This document shows, one piece after another, positions 54,553-64,000 of a DNA stretch of 64,000 nt. The first letter of the stretch is position 1. Every line of letters starts with the position of its first letter. Below the pieces are notes generated by a model. That model had not been told where the DNA came from and ran no database searches. It saw only the letters and a program-made list of their open reading frames with translations. The DNA comes from Pelobates cultripes (taxonomy: Eukaryota > Chordata > Amphibia > Anura > Pelobatidae), in NCBI GenBank assembly GCA_933207985.1, contig OW240921.1:93800649-93864648 (forward strand), read 5' to 3'. Position numbers and translations under genes: made by a program.

Positions 54553-56113
54553 CAGGGAGTGCAGAATTATTAGGCAAATGAGTATTTTGACCACATCATC
54601 CTCTTTATGCATGTTGTCTTACTCCAAGCTGTATAGGCTCAAAAGCCTACTACCAATTAAGCATATTAGGTGATGTGCATTTCTGTAATGAGAAGGGGTG
54701 TGGTCTAATGACATCAACACCCTATATCAGGTGTGCATAATTATTAGGCAACTTCCTTTCCTTTGGCAAAATGGGTCAAAAGAAGGACTTGACAGGCTCA
54801 GAAAAGTCAAAAATAGTGAGATATCTTGCAGAGGGATGCAGCATTCTTAAAATTGCAAAGCTTCTGAAGCGTGATCATCAAACAATCAAGCGTTTCATTC
54901 AAAATAGTCAACAGGGTCGCAAGAAGTGTGTGGAAAAACCAAGGTGCAAAATAACTGCCCATGAACTGAGAAAAGTCAAGCGTGCAGCTGCCACGATGCC
55001 ACTTGCCACCAGTTTGGCCATATTTCAGAGCTGCAACATCACTGGAGTGCCCAAAAGCACAAGGTGTGCAATACTCAGAGACATGGCCAAGGTAAGAAAG
55101 GCTGAAAGGCGACCACCACTGAACAAGACACACAAGCTGAAACGTCAAGACTGGGCCAAGAAATATCTCAAGACTGATTTTTCTAAGGTTTTATGGACTG
55201 ATGAAATGAGAGTGAGTCTTGATGGGCCAGATGGATGGGCCCGTGGCTGGATTGGTAAAGGGCAGAGAGCTCCAGTCCGACTCAGACGCCAGCAAGGTGG
55301 AGGTGGAGTACTGGTTTGGGCTGGTATCATCAAAGATGAGCTTGTGGGGCCTTTTCGGGTTGAGGATGGAGTCAAGCTCAACTCCCAGTCCTACTGCCAG
55401 TTCCTGGAAGACACATTCTTCAAGCAGTGGTACAGGAAGAAGTCTGCATCCTTCAAGAAAAACATGATTTTCATGCAGGACAATGCTCCATCACACGCGT
55501 CCAAGTACTCCACAGCGTGGCTGGCAAGAAAGGGTATAAAAGAAGAAAATCTAATGACATGGCCTCCTTGTTCACCTGATCTGAACCCCATTGAGAACCT
55601 GTGGTCCATCATCAAATGTGAGATTTACAAGGAGGGAAACAGTACACCTCTCTGAACAGTGTCTGGGAGGCTGTGGTTGCTGCTGCACGCAATGTTGATG
55701 GTGAACAGATCAAAACACTGACAGAATCCATGGATGGCAGGCTTTTGAGTGTCCTTACAAAGAAAGGTGGCTATATTGGTCACTGATTTGTTTTTGTTTT
55801 GTTTTTGAATGTCAGAAATGTATATTTGTGAATGTTGAGATGTTATATTGGTTTCACTGGTAATAATAAATAATTGAAATGGGTATATATTTGTTTTTTG
55901 TTAAGTTGCCTAATAATTATGCACAGTAATAGTCACCTGCACACACAGATATCCCCCTAACATAGCTAAAACTAAAAACAAACTAAAAACTACTTCCAAA
56001 AATATTCAGCTTTGATATTAATGAGTTTTTGGGTTCATTGAGAACATGGTTGTTGTTCAATAATAAAATTAATCCTCAAAAATACAACTTGCCTAATAAT
56101 TCTGCACTCCCTG
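54553..56113 (+). mobile_element. Tc1/mariner transposon, 1561 bp, TA target, IR/DR ends
   Basis: TA flanks it on both sides (54551-54552, 56114-56115). The outer inverted repeats are 25 bp and perfect (CAGGGAGTGCAGAATTATTA...). A second perfect 23-bp pair lies inside (TGTGCATAATTATTAGGCAA..., 54732-54754 and 55903-55925), giving an IR/DR layout. Both pairs share the core TAATTATTAGGCAA or a variant of it and are likely transposase sites. It carries one transposase gene with a single frame break. Perfect ends imply a recent insertion. Confidence 0.95.
54771..55655 (+). pseudogene. Tc1/mariner DD37E-type transposase, frameshifted near the C-terminus
   Basis: The ATG at 54771 opens 294 codons. 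Residues 5-60 form a helix-turn-helix (LTGSEKSKIVRYLAEGCSIL, then IAKLLKRDHQTIKRFI), followed by a second DNA-binding part and the DDE catalytic domain. The acidic residues are visible: Asp in KVLWTDEM, Asp in FMQDNAPSH and Glu in PDLNPIENLW. Thirty-seven residues separate the last two, giving DD37E rather than the DD34E of classic Tc1. The frame stops after KEGNSTPL. The next frame continues with SLNSVWEAVVAAARNVDGEQ and so on to a TGA at about 55784, as if one A had been lost in the A-run near 55640. The catalytic core is intact, but the last 45 or so residues are out of frame. Confidence 0.92.
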
Positions 56114-56115
56114 TA

Positions 56116-57387
56116 TATCTCAATGTACCTCCTGCTATTCCAACATGAATTAGAATGGTGTGAGGCCAAAACTGACAACCACTCTATGCTAATGTCTTCG
56201 GGGAGCAGGTAGCCCCCTTGCACCAATAGCTAGCCCTTCCCTGGCCTTCTAGAGTTTACAAGTGATCAGAAGAGTAGGCTGAAATTCTGCCAAAGGTTGT
56301 TTATGTTGTGATATGGTTCTGCAATGGTTAGTGCCATAAATCTGGTGGTAACTTCAGTTGGCACGTTTTTAACATTGGTCTACTAAACAAACTTGTGTTA
56401 ACTGCAGCATACACAGAAGTAAGTGCCTTTCTTGCACTGGCTAAAGTAAGCATTAACAATATTGATTTCAAACTTCTATTTTTGTTGTTGTTGAATTCTA
56501 AGAAACTGTGCCGAACAGATCTGCAGTAATTATTTCGCATCGATAAAACATCCTTCACCCATTATAATATGAAAGCTAAATCCAAGAGAAAAATGACTTA
56601 TAAATAGTCTTCTCATCCATTAATACAAATGTCGATAATGTGATATATTATTAAATATAAGCTGTAAATCTTCACTTTCACTGAACTACAATTTTCTTGC
56701 TCTGACATGAAATTAAACAGTTGAGGAAATGTGAATGCTGGCTTGTTGTAAGTTAGTACAGTAGCTTGTTGGCTATTATATATTTGTTTCAGAACAATAT
56801 AAGATAAAGTTTTAAGTGAAGAAGGGTACATTGATCTATTCCTAGATCCAAAGTATATACTCGGGTCTTGATGTCATTATTACCCAACTTAGTGCTATCA
56901 ACCTTGGAAAGATATATTATTCCATTTTTAACGGCAACCTTAGCTGCGGTTTCACTAATCAAGGAAGGCTGTGGTTATTGCTGGATGTTCAGCAATATCT
57001 CACGGGAGACTTCCCTGTGTATCAAATTTATGTGGCAGTGGCTCCATGCCACAGCCTTTACATGCCAATTATTATGGATTAGAATTAAGTGCTTAAGTAT
57101 CACGGAGTCATGTGAGAACCCAACTGAGAAAATCCCATGGCCATGTGAACCTATATTACAGGGGATGCCCTATATTACAGGAGATCCTATATTTCCAGTA
57201 CACTCTGGCAAAGTTATGGACTGGGATTAAAACTGGGTGCCATCCTGATGGAGCAATCCAGCAATATCCATAGATCGGCTAAGCCAAGCATTATGGTTCT
57301 CACGAGAGCCAATTGCAGAAATCCCAGGAAACCCCAGGCAGTTACTCTGATTGTCTCTCACATATTTCACTCTGGAATGATGCCCAG
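56116..57387. other. No gene recognised
   Basis: AT-rich DNA. The short open frames, including 56868-57230, show no domain. Confidence 0.4.
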
Positions 57388-57507
57388 TGTAGGGTTAGAA
57401 GTAGGATTATGGTTAATATTAGAGTTTGAGTCAGAAGCAGAGTTAGTATTATGGTTAGAGTTAGGGTTAGTAACATGGGTAGGTTTCGATTCGGGTTAGG
57501 GTTATTG
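57388..57507 (+). repeat. Degenerate telomere-like (TTAGGG)n tract
   Basis: Units such as AGGGTTAG, GGTTAGAGTTAGGGTTAGTA and CGGGTTAGGGTTA recur roughly every six bases with many changes. Vertebrate telomeres are TTAGGG, so this looks like a decayed interstitial telomeric-type repeat or a chance satellite. Confidence 0.6.
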
Positions 57508-58069
57508 TTTCTGCCTACTAGTCAATCTTAAACTGCTAAACTGTCTGTTTAGAGTTCCTATAAAGCTTATGGGACCCAGCACAAAATTTTGATCACACTA
57601 TATATTAAACTTTTAAGAAATCAGTTCCTTACACTTGGTTCTTGATCGTTATTTATATCCACTGATGTTTGTGAGCTAAATTTCCATCTCAAAAGCTGGA
57701 TTTCCAATTTCAGTTGGCTACAATTTGGATTTTTGTGAATACCTCTGTATGGCCCAATTAAATGTATTTCCGACTAGGAAGCTATTATTTTGTTCCCTAG
57801 CAAAAATAACTGTAGCTATACAATGCTTGTACAAAGATAATGCTTCACTTACTTCCACTAGGTGGGGCTACAGTTACAGAACCTGTGAAAGAAAATAAAT
57901 TGCCGTCTTTTGTGCTCCCAGAACAGCTGAAGCTTACAGATGATATAGTTAAATAGATAGGGACAGCATATATAATTTACAGATTCTCAAGTAGAAAATT
58001 GGAGTATTATCAAACATAGCGATAGCTTTTGCGGTGAAATAGAGAGAATTTTGAGAAAAGCTTCTATCC

Positions 58070-58125
58070 CATTGTACAGCGCTACGGAATTTGCTGGCGC
58101 TACATAAATAATAAAATAATATTAA
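58070..58125 (+). repeat. L2/CR1-type 3' tail fragment
   Basis: CATTGTACAGCGCTACGGAA, then TTTGCTGGCGCTACATAAAT, then AATAATATT. The same tail occurs at 16371-16490 and 38860-38957. Confidence 0.65.
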
Positions 58126-58767
58126 CAATGGGATTGTCCCCCACATACACCCCCATACGTAATTCTAGGTGCGCTACCCATAGACCAGGAACGAAAGCCT
58201 GCCTGCTTCTTTACTACATGTTAAAGGGCTACTCTAAGCACCATAACCACTTTGTCATACTGAAGCGGTAAGGTTCAAAGTCTCCGTTCCTGCAGCTTCT
58301 CTTGGGTCTTAGACATTTTAACTCTTTGACTCCCTGATAGATAAAACAAAAATACAAATTGGTTATGGTTTTGACCCCTGCACTTTCTGTTGTCGAGAGA
58401 TCTGACAAATAAAAAAACACAAACCACTCTGTAGGGAATTGACATCTCATAAAGTTAAGAGCAAGAAGTTGCCTGCCCCTGCTGGACTACAATTATTATT
58501 ATGCTAAGTGAGATTCTGAGTGAGAGTGGTGAAAGTTATAATATACATCTGATGTAATTTGACAGTGAGGCAGCCACTTGCTAAAACAGCTTATGTGGAA
58601 TATAACTACAATCAAGCTAATCCAGTGGTTGGCTGAGCCTGATAATTTTAGTCCACAATATTTTATAAAGAAAGTGAACATTTTAATGCACATATACAAA
58701 TTAATACTTAAAATGGCATTTGAGCAAATACAGTATTTTGTAAACAAATAAATCTCAATAAAACCAC

Positions 58768-59580
58768 CACTGGCGTACATACCGCGGTCACAGGGGTCGC
58801 AGTGCGACCGGGCCCGCCCCACCAAGGGGCCCAACCGCCCTGCGACCGGATATGTATGCCAGTTTGCCAGACTCTTTTCCTGGGGGGCCCAGGCTGGCAG
58901 TGGCGTTACATGGCGAGCTGGCAGGGAGCATTCTCCCCATAGCGCTCTCTGCTCAGCTCCCTCGTGCGCACCGCACGGATGCGGGAACCGGAATTTGACC
59001 TCATTCCGACTCCGGCATCAGTAAGCGGTGCGCAAGGGAGCTGAACAGTGCTCCCTGCAGGACTAGCCCCACTGGACCCCAGGGAATCCCCTCAGCACTC
59101 TTAAAGGTAGGGAGGCTGGGGGATTAAATAATAATTAAAAAAAATATATATGAGTGTGTGTATATGTGTGTTAGTGTGTGTGTGTAAATCTTTGTGTGTG
59201 TGTGTGTGTGTCTGTTTCTGAGTGTGTTAATAGTGTGTCAGTGAGTGTGTTAGTTTTTGTGTGTGTTACTGTGTGTGTTAGTTGTTTGTTAGTTTGTGTG
59301 TGTCTGTTATTGAGTGTGTGTCTGCTAGTGAAGGTCAGTTTGTGTTACTGTGTGTGTGTCTGTTACTGAGCGTGTTAGTTTGTGTGTGTCTGTTAGTGTG
59401 TGTCTGTTAGTGAGTGTGTGTGTCTGTCAGTGAGAGTGTATGTTTTGTAAGTGAGTGTGTATGTCTGTCTGTCAGTGAGTGTGTATGTATGTCTGTCACT
59501 GAGTGTGTGTCTGTCAGTAAATGTGTGTCTGTTAGCTAGTGTGTATGCGTCTGTTCGTGAGAGTGTGTGTGCGCGCGCGC
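58768..59580. mobile_element. hAT-like CAGNGGCG-family fragment, right end missing
   Basis: The left terminus CACTGGCGTACATACCGCGG matches the family at 59837. The GC-rich core (58917-59065, with TTGACCTCA in place of the CRE) is followed by TTAAAG/GTAGGGAGG at 59101-59115 and a GT microsatellite. It ends abruptly at a MITE fragment near 59581. Confidence 0.6.
59140..59578. repeat. GT-rich microsatellite array
   Basis: Irregular GTGTGTCTGTTAGTGAGTGT units end in a short (GC)n run at 59570-59580. Confidence 0.9.
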
Positions 59581-59818
59581 ATTCAAACCGCCCAGACGTC
59601 CAGCGTCTTCTCACTGTGATTTTCACAATGAGAATCGCGGAAGCGCCTCTAGCGGCTGTCAGTGAGACAGCTATTAGAGGCTGGATTAACCCTCATTGAA
59701 ACATAGCAGTTTCCCTGAAACTGCTATGTTTTCAGCTGCAGGGTTAAAACTAGAGGGATCTGGCACTCGGACCACTTCATTGAGCTGAAGTGATCTGAGT
59801 GCCTATAGTGGTCCTTTA
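59581..59818. mobile_element. piggyBac-type MITE, right half only
   Basis: ATTCAAACCGCC... to CTATAGTGGTCCTTTAAA matches the right half of 45323-45767 (including CTGAAGTGATCTGAGTGCCT). The left half is replaced by the GT array, so the junction is a rearrangement. Confidence 0.65.
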
Positions 59819-59836
59819 AATGTATGTATCTGTATG

Positions 59837-59970
59837 CAGTGGCGTACAAATACCGCGGCCATACCTGCCACCATGTGTTGCGCCCCCCGGCCCGCGCAGA
59901 GTAAGCGCTAGGTGTGGGCCCACGGATCAGTTTTCGCACTGGGGCCCCATGGATCGTGTGTACGCCACTG
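59837..59970. mobile_element. 134-bp deletion derivative of the CAGTGGCGTAC hAT family
   Basis: CAGTGGCGTACAAATACCGC and GTGTACGCCACTG are inverted ends. The interior CACCATGTGTTGCGCCCCCC mirrors the right part of 50251-51071. No TSD is evident. Confidence 0.7.
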
Positions 59971-60211
59971 AAAACCACCCATCTTTATTAAAAGCTTTAG
60001 ACTGGAGATTTGTTCCCACTGCTTCTGTCTGACAAGGACATGATTGGAAAACGCCAAGCATTAACAAGGAGGTTAGTGCTGGGTTCAAAGGGGCGTGGGT
60101 CTTCATTAGCAATAGAGGCTATTTCTGTAGCTAAAAAATTGTATGTTTTTAGTACTTAGAACATTTTTTAGTAAATGCAATTAGTAACCAATAGTAGTAA
60201 GTAAATATTTC

Positions 60212-60217
60212 GCTATT

Positions 60218-60260
<43 letters not shown>
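60212..60260. repeat. (ATT)n/(AT)n microsatellite
   Basis: TATTATTATTATTATTA is followed by a (TA)n run. Confidence 0.95.
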
Positions 60261-60266
<6 letters not shown>

Positions 60267-63200
60267 AAATACTAATTTTTGGACATAGAGTTTCCTTAAA
60301 GGTTAAATAGATCTGGCTTAGTTTTTTAGGATTATTGTGCTATACCTTGTATTTACTTGAAAATTGCAATGGGGCCACACTGATTGCTTGTATCAGAAGG
60401 ACATTAGGTCTGATGGACATTAGGTAATTTACAGGTGGTCTCAACATTTTTCATCATAGATACTTTGAGGACATAAAAAATATTGAACAGATATTTAATG
60501 TCTTGCAGTGCGTAGCCAGTGATAATACCGGAACCTCCATGAGATATTTGGCTGCTTGTAGTCTGTATTAACTTGCAATAAATCTGCTGAATGCTAAATG
60601 AAGTAAATTCGTAATCTGTGATGTTCACAAAGCATGTAAAATTATTGTAATCCATGCTAAATTAACCCTAAAAAATAAAACACAATTAACTACAGCAGTA
60701 TTCAAGCACACATCGAAATACCGGAAAATTGGCATGTATGCAAAATTAAACAGCTCTCCCCATTAAGGTAACACTCAACTGGTGCCAGACAGACCAGATC
60801 TAACACCTCCAATAGAACTACAGACTATTTATATGGAATGGGGGTTCCAATTATCATGATGGGCTTCTAATTCAGAGACATTTGAAAGGTATGCTATCAA
60901 TAAACTGACACCATTGTAGGGTGGGATATTGAAGCCGGTTAGGCCCCAAGTTAGTATGAAACTCAATAGGTAGAAGACCTGCAAAAATGTGCAAAACCTA
61001 AAATATTTGCCATCAGAAACAATTATTTGGCTGTACAAGAAAATAGATCGGGCACATTGTGTTTTTGTTCCCATACTACCATAAGTACGTTTTATGCATT
61101 TTCATGAAGTTTGCATAACAAATCCAAATTTTTCAAGTAGACAGAAAGGTGGTGTGGAAAATAAAAAGCAAACTCAATTCCCTTTGTCTCTTCCCACACC
61201 ACGCTTTATTGTTTAAAATTCAATCAGTTTATCCTCTTTGTTATCTGCTCTTTATCGGAATAAAAGCACAACAGTGGCAGAGACAGAAATTGTATGTAAT
61301 TATTTATTATATAATATTATTACAGGCAAAGTGTGAAATCAGGTAGCGTGTGGTATGTCTACACGTTTTATGCAAAGCGTGAAGGCTGTCAAGCAAAGTG
61401 TGAAATAGAATAGATGAAAATGTAAGAAAATGTGAAATCTGCAAGATCGTTAACACATTTTTTTTTTAATACATTGTTTATGTAGTCAGGTGGAGCACAA
61501 AACATGCTTGTGCAAAATATGTACTTTTTAGATCCTGAGTGGACCCTGATCTAGTTGAACATTTACCCAGCTGTGTTCCTTAAAGGTCAGAAAAATGTCC
61601 TTGTCCTTATCTCTTCTTGGGAGAATTGAACATTTGATGTCTTTTACCTGAAATCTACTCCTATCCTCCGACCCATGCTGATATACCTGAACCAGTTGCA
61701 TACAGGCTTTTAAAAATGTGAGTGGGGTGCAAGAAAGAATTTATAGAAATTTATAGAATATTTTAACATTTATACATACATGCTGTACTGCCCTATTGTG
61801 AGCATTTTATCTTTCAGAAACATACTGGATATTCTGCTAAAGGGTATAAATATATTTCCTATTTTTTATTCACCTATAACTGTATAGTTACTCGTATAGT
61901 GATATACCGATCACAATAACTTTTCACGTATAGTGTGCGATCCATCATTTGGTGTTTTTTTGATTCTGATTTCTATGGTGTGAAATTTAGTGACTGATTT
62001 CACGATGGATTTTTAAGCTGCACTAATGGTTTTATTTTACACTAAGTGCCGGTATACCATACTTTTGTTTTATTTTAGTATACCTGGAACTTGGAAGAAG
62101 AAAATGTTAGTTATACTTCCATGAAGCTCTCCCTTCTTTTGTGTTACTATCTTCTCTCTTCACTGGTAGTCTCTTGCGCATGCACAAGACTATGGTACAG
62201 AGGTCTATAGGTGATCCTACCTATAAAATTGATTTATCCTCATGAAATATTTTAAATACTTATACAGGTAAGTTATGTCTGTATCTTTTTCTGTATTTCA
62301 ATATTCTTTACAGATTGTTCCCCATTCTGATCTTTAAGTTGTTCTTCGGGTCCTTCACTTTATGTCAGAGGTCTCTTAGGTAGAGCAAGTGTCTGGTTGC
62401 TCCTATGCCAGTACTTGGTATTTTAAGTCTCAAAAGTTCATTGTGGACCAGTTAAAAATCTGCTTGGAAGGAGTTTTGCCTCCTCCACCATCCAGGCCAG
62501 GTCTTGCCTAAGTAGGAAAGTTACTAGAATGGTGTTCAGCCAGCAGAGAAATGGGTGAAATAGGATCAGTTGGGGTCAGTGATGCACAAGTCTCTGCGGG
62601 CCTGGGGTGCCAACATGTTATCTGTTGTGGGACTGCAATGGCAACATCTCAGGAATCTGGAAATATTGAATTAGAGTCCAAGGAAGGATTAAGAATGCTA
62701 CAGGATGGTGAGGGGACATTCTTCAACTTCCCATCATCTTACGTTTTATTAACATAAAATAAAAAATACAAAAATGTATAATATATTAAAATTGGTCCAA
62801 CATGTTTCCTCCACCTTAGTGGACTTCCTTGGGGACACAGTGAAATATTAATAAAATACAAATGCAAACGATTTCCTATGGTGAACATGCAGCCTGAATA
62901 TCCCTCCTTCCCAATGTTCTTAAATAGGGCTATTCCCCAGAAGTCACTGGAAGCCCAGTAAGCGTTTTCCCTTACTCCCCTTTCCATAGACTTGATGGTC
63001 CTTTCTGGGCTCCACATATTGTTCCAGCTGATCTTCATTGGGCTAAATCATTAGTTCTCCCAGAATGCCGATATGCCTTCCAACGCCATCTTGAAATGCA
63101 TTCCACCACCGTCTTCCTGTCTTTGCGATTACCTGATCAGATAGTTCAGGTTCCCATGGGTTCCAGCGGGTCGGGTTATTCAGGTTCCCATAATACTGTT

Positions 63201-63690
63201 TACTACTTGAAAAGAAAAATATTGAGCCATCTCTAATCCGTTCACACATGGGTTTAAAGGATATTCATTATACATCCATATATAATACATTAATATATGA
63301 AATGTTGTAAGGTGTCAAATCCTTTGTTTCATGAAATTTGGTCACTGGTTATGAATGACACACAGGGTGCCTTTGCATGGCACAGGATATTGTTAACCCA
63401 AATCGTTCAGATCGGGAGATCACAAGATCTCACCAGCTGGCCCAGAGTTCCCCAGCACCCAGACACCAAGACAGCCTGTGATGTTCACCTCCAGTAGGTT
63501 CAGAACAGCTGCTTTTCAGTGAGTTAGAGCATTGCCATTGGTTAACATGTAATGCTCTGACTCACTTGCTAAGCTTTGGAACAGAGTGAGGGGATCTGCA
63601 CCATAGAAGGTGCAGACTGCAAGTTCACCACAAGACCACCAGGGATTAAAGAGAATCCATGCCCCCTTCCATGGCTAAAGGTAGGAAAGA
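60261..63690. other. No gene or repeat recognised
   Basis: About 3.4 kb of AT-rich DNA with short open frames only. I looked for exons of TMEM88B and VWA1, the genes next to ANKRD65 in mammals, and did not recognise any. Confidence 0.35.
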
Positions 63691-63737
63691 GGGAAAGGGG
63701 CCATAAGTTTATAAAAAGTTTATTATAGTAAGGAGCC

Positions 63738-64000
63738 CTCCTTGCACACACCCACACACAACATTCATATGACAATACAGAGAGCCCCCCCCCACAACAC
63801 CACAGACATCCCACATATACACACATGCCACCGCAGATGCACACAAAGCACCACAGACAGCCACAACCACCCCGCCAATATCTACAAGCAACCCACAGAC
63901 ACATACTTAACATCACAGATAGCCCACTTATACACGCAATACCACAAGTAACCATCACACACAACACCACAGATAGCCCCTCATACCACACACACACACA
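63738..64000. repeat. CA-rich imperfect repeat at the window edge
   Basis: ACACCACAGACAGCCAC-type units run off the right end. They give a spurious Cys/Val/Trp-rich minus-strand frame. Confidence 0.8.

Noticed and set aside
54807..55615. Minus-strand open frames in the Tc1 element
   Set aside because: They are shadows of the transposase coding strand.
36877..64000. Exons of TMEM88B or VWA1 expected from mammalian synteny
   Set aside because: No open frame with the transmembrane or von Willebrand A motifs was recognised. They may lie to the right of the window.

Overview
This is nuclear DNA from a vertebrate, most likely a frog or toad. Two host genes can be read from their exons: MRPL20 (mitochondrial ribosomal protein bL20m) and a 331-residue ankyrin-repeat protein best assigned to ANKRD65. 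Both are on the minus strand, with ANKRD65 upstream of MRPL20. The same pair is adjacent and co-oriented on human chromosome 1p36.33, which supports both names. The anuran guess rests on the dense mix of TTAA-flanked piggyBac-type MITEs, hAT MITEs, an L1-type LINE and a degraded gamma/epsilon-like endogenous retrovirus. It is an inference, not proven here.

Layout. 1-3887: 3' part of an endogenous retrovirus (gag zinc finger, protease, start of RT, end of integrase, env, 3' LTR), with most of pol deleted and many stops. It lies antisense in what is probably MRPL20 intron 2, because exons 3-4 were not found and should lie left of the window. 6083-7510: MRPL20 exons 2 and 1. 8190-10108: a 28-bp minisatellite. 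10386-19848: a run of hAT-like elements with clear 8-bp target-site duplications (TSDs), carrying GT/CA microsatellites and palindromes. 21010-25820: a minus-strand L1-type LINE broken by a hAT element and by a 258-bp templated patch. 26103-29263: piggyBac-type MITEs and a Tc1 remnant. 29488-36876: ANKRD65, three coding exons and one 5' UTR splice acceptor. 36877-47050: mostly unannotatable DNA with a tRNA-type SINE, a 420-bp inverted repeat and a perfect 38-bp hairpin. 47051-49917: a solo LTR holding a hAT that holds a second hAT. 50251-51071: another hAT. 54553-56113: a nearly intact Tc1/mariner element of DD37E type. 57388-59970: degenerate telomere-like repeats and TE fragments. 60300-64000: almost featureless, ending in CA-rich repeats.

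Most of the window is transposon debris. The items most worth a second look are: a cassette shared by several unrelated-looking elements (GC-rich palindrome, sometimes centred on the CRE TGACGTCA, then a 5' splice-site-like AAAG/GTAGGG, then a GT microsatellite); the perfect 38-bp hairpin at 42371-42456; the nested insertions datable by their TSDs; and the Tc1 DD37E copy separated from an open transposase by one apparent base deletion. No operon, CRISPR array, rRNA or convincing tRNA gene was found.
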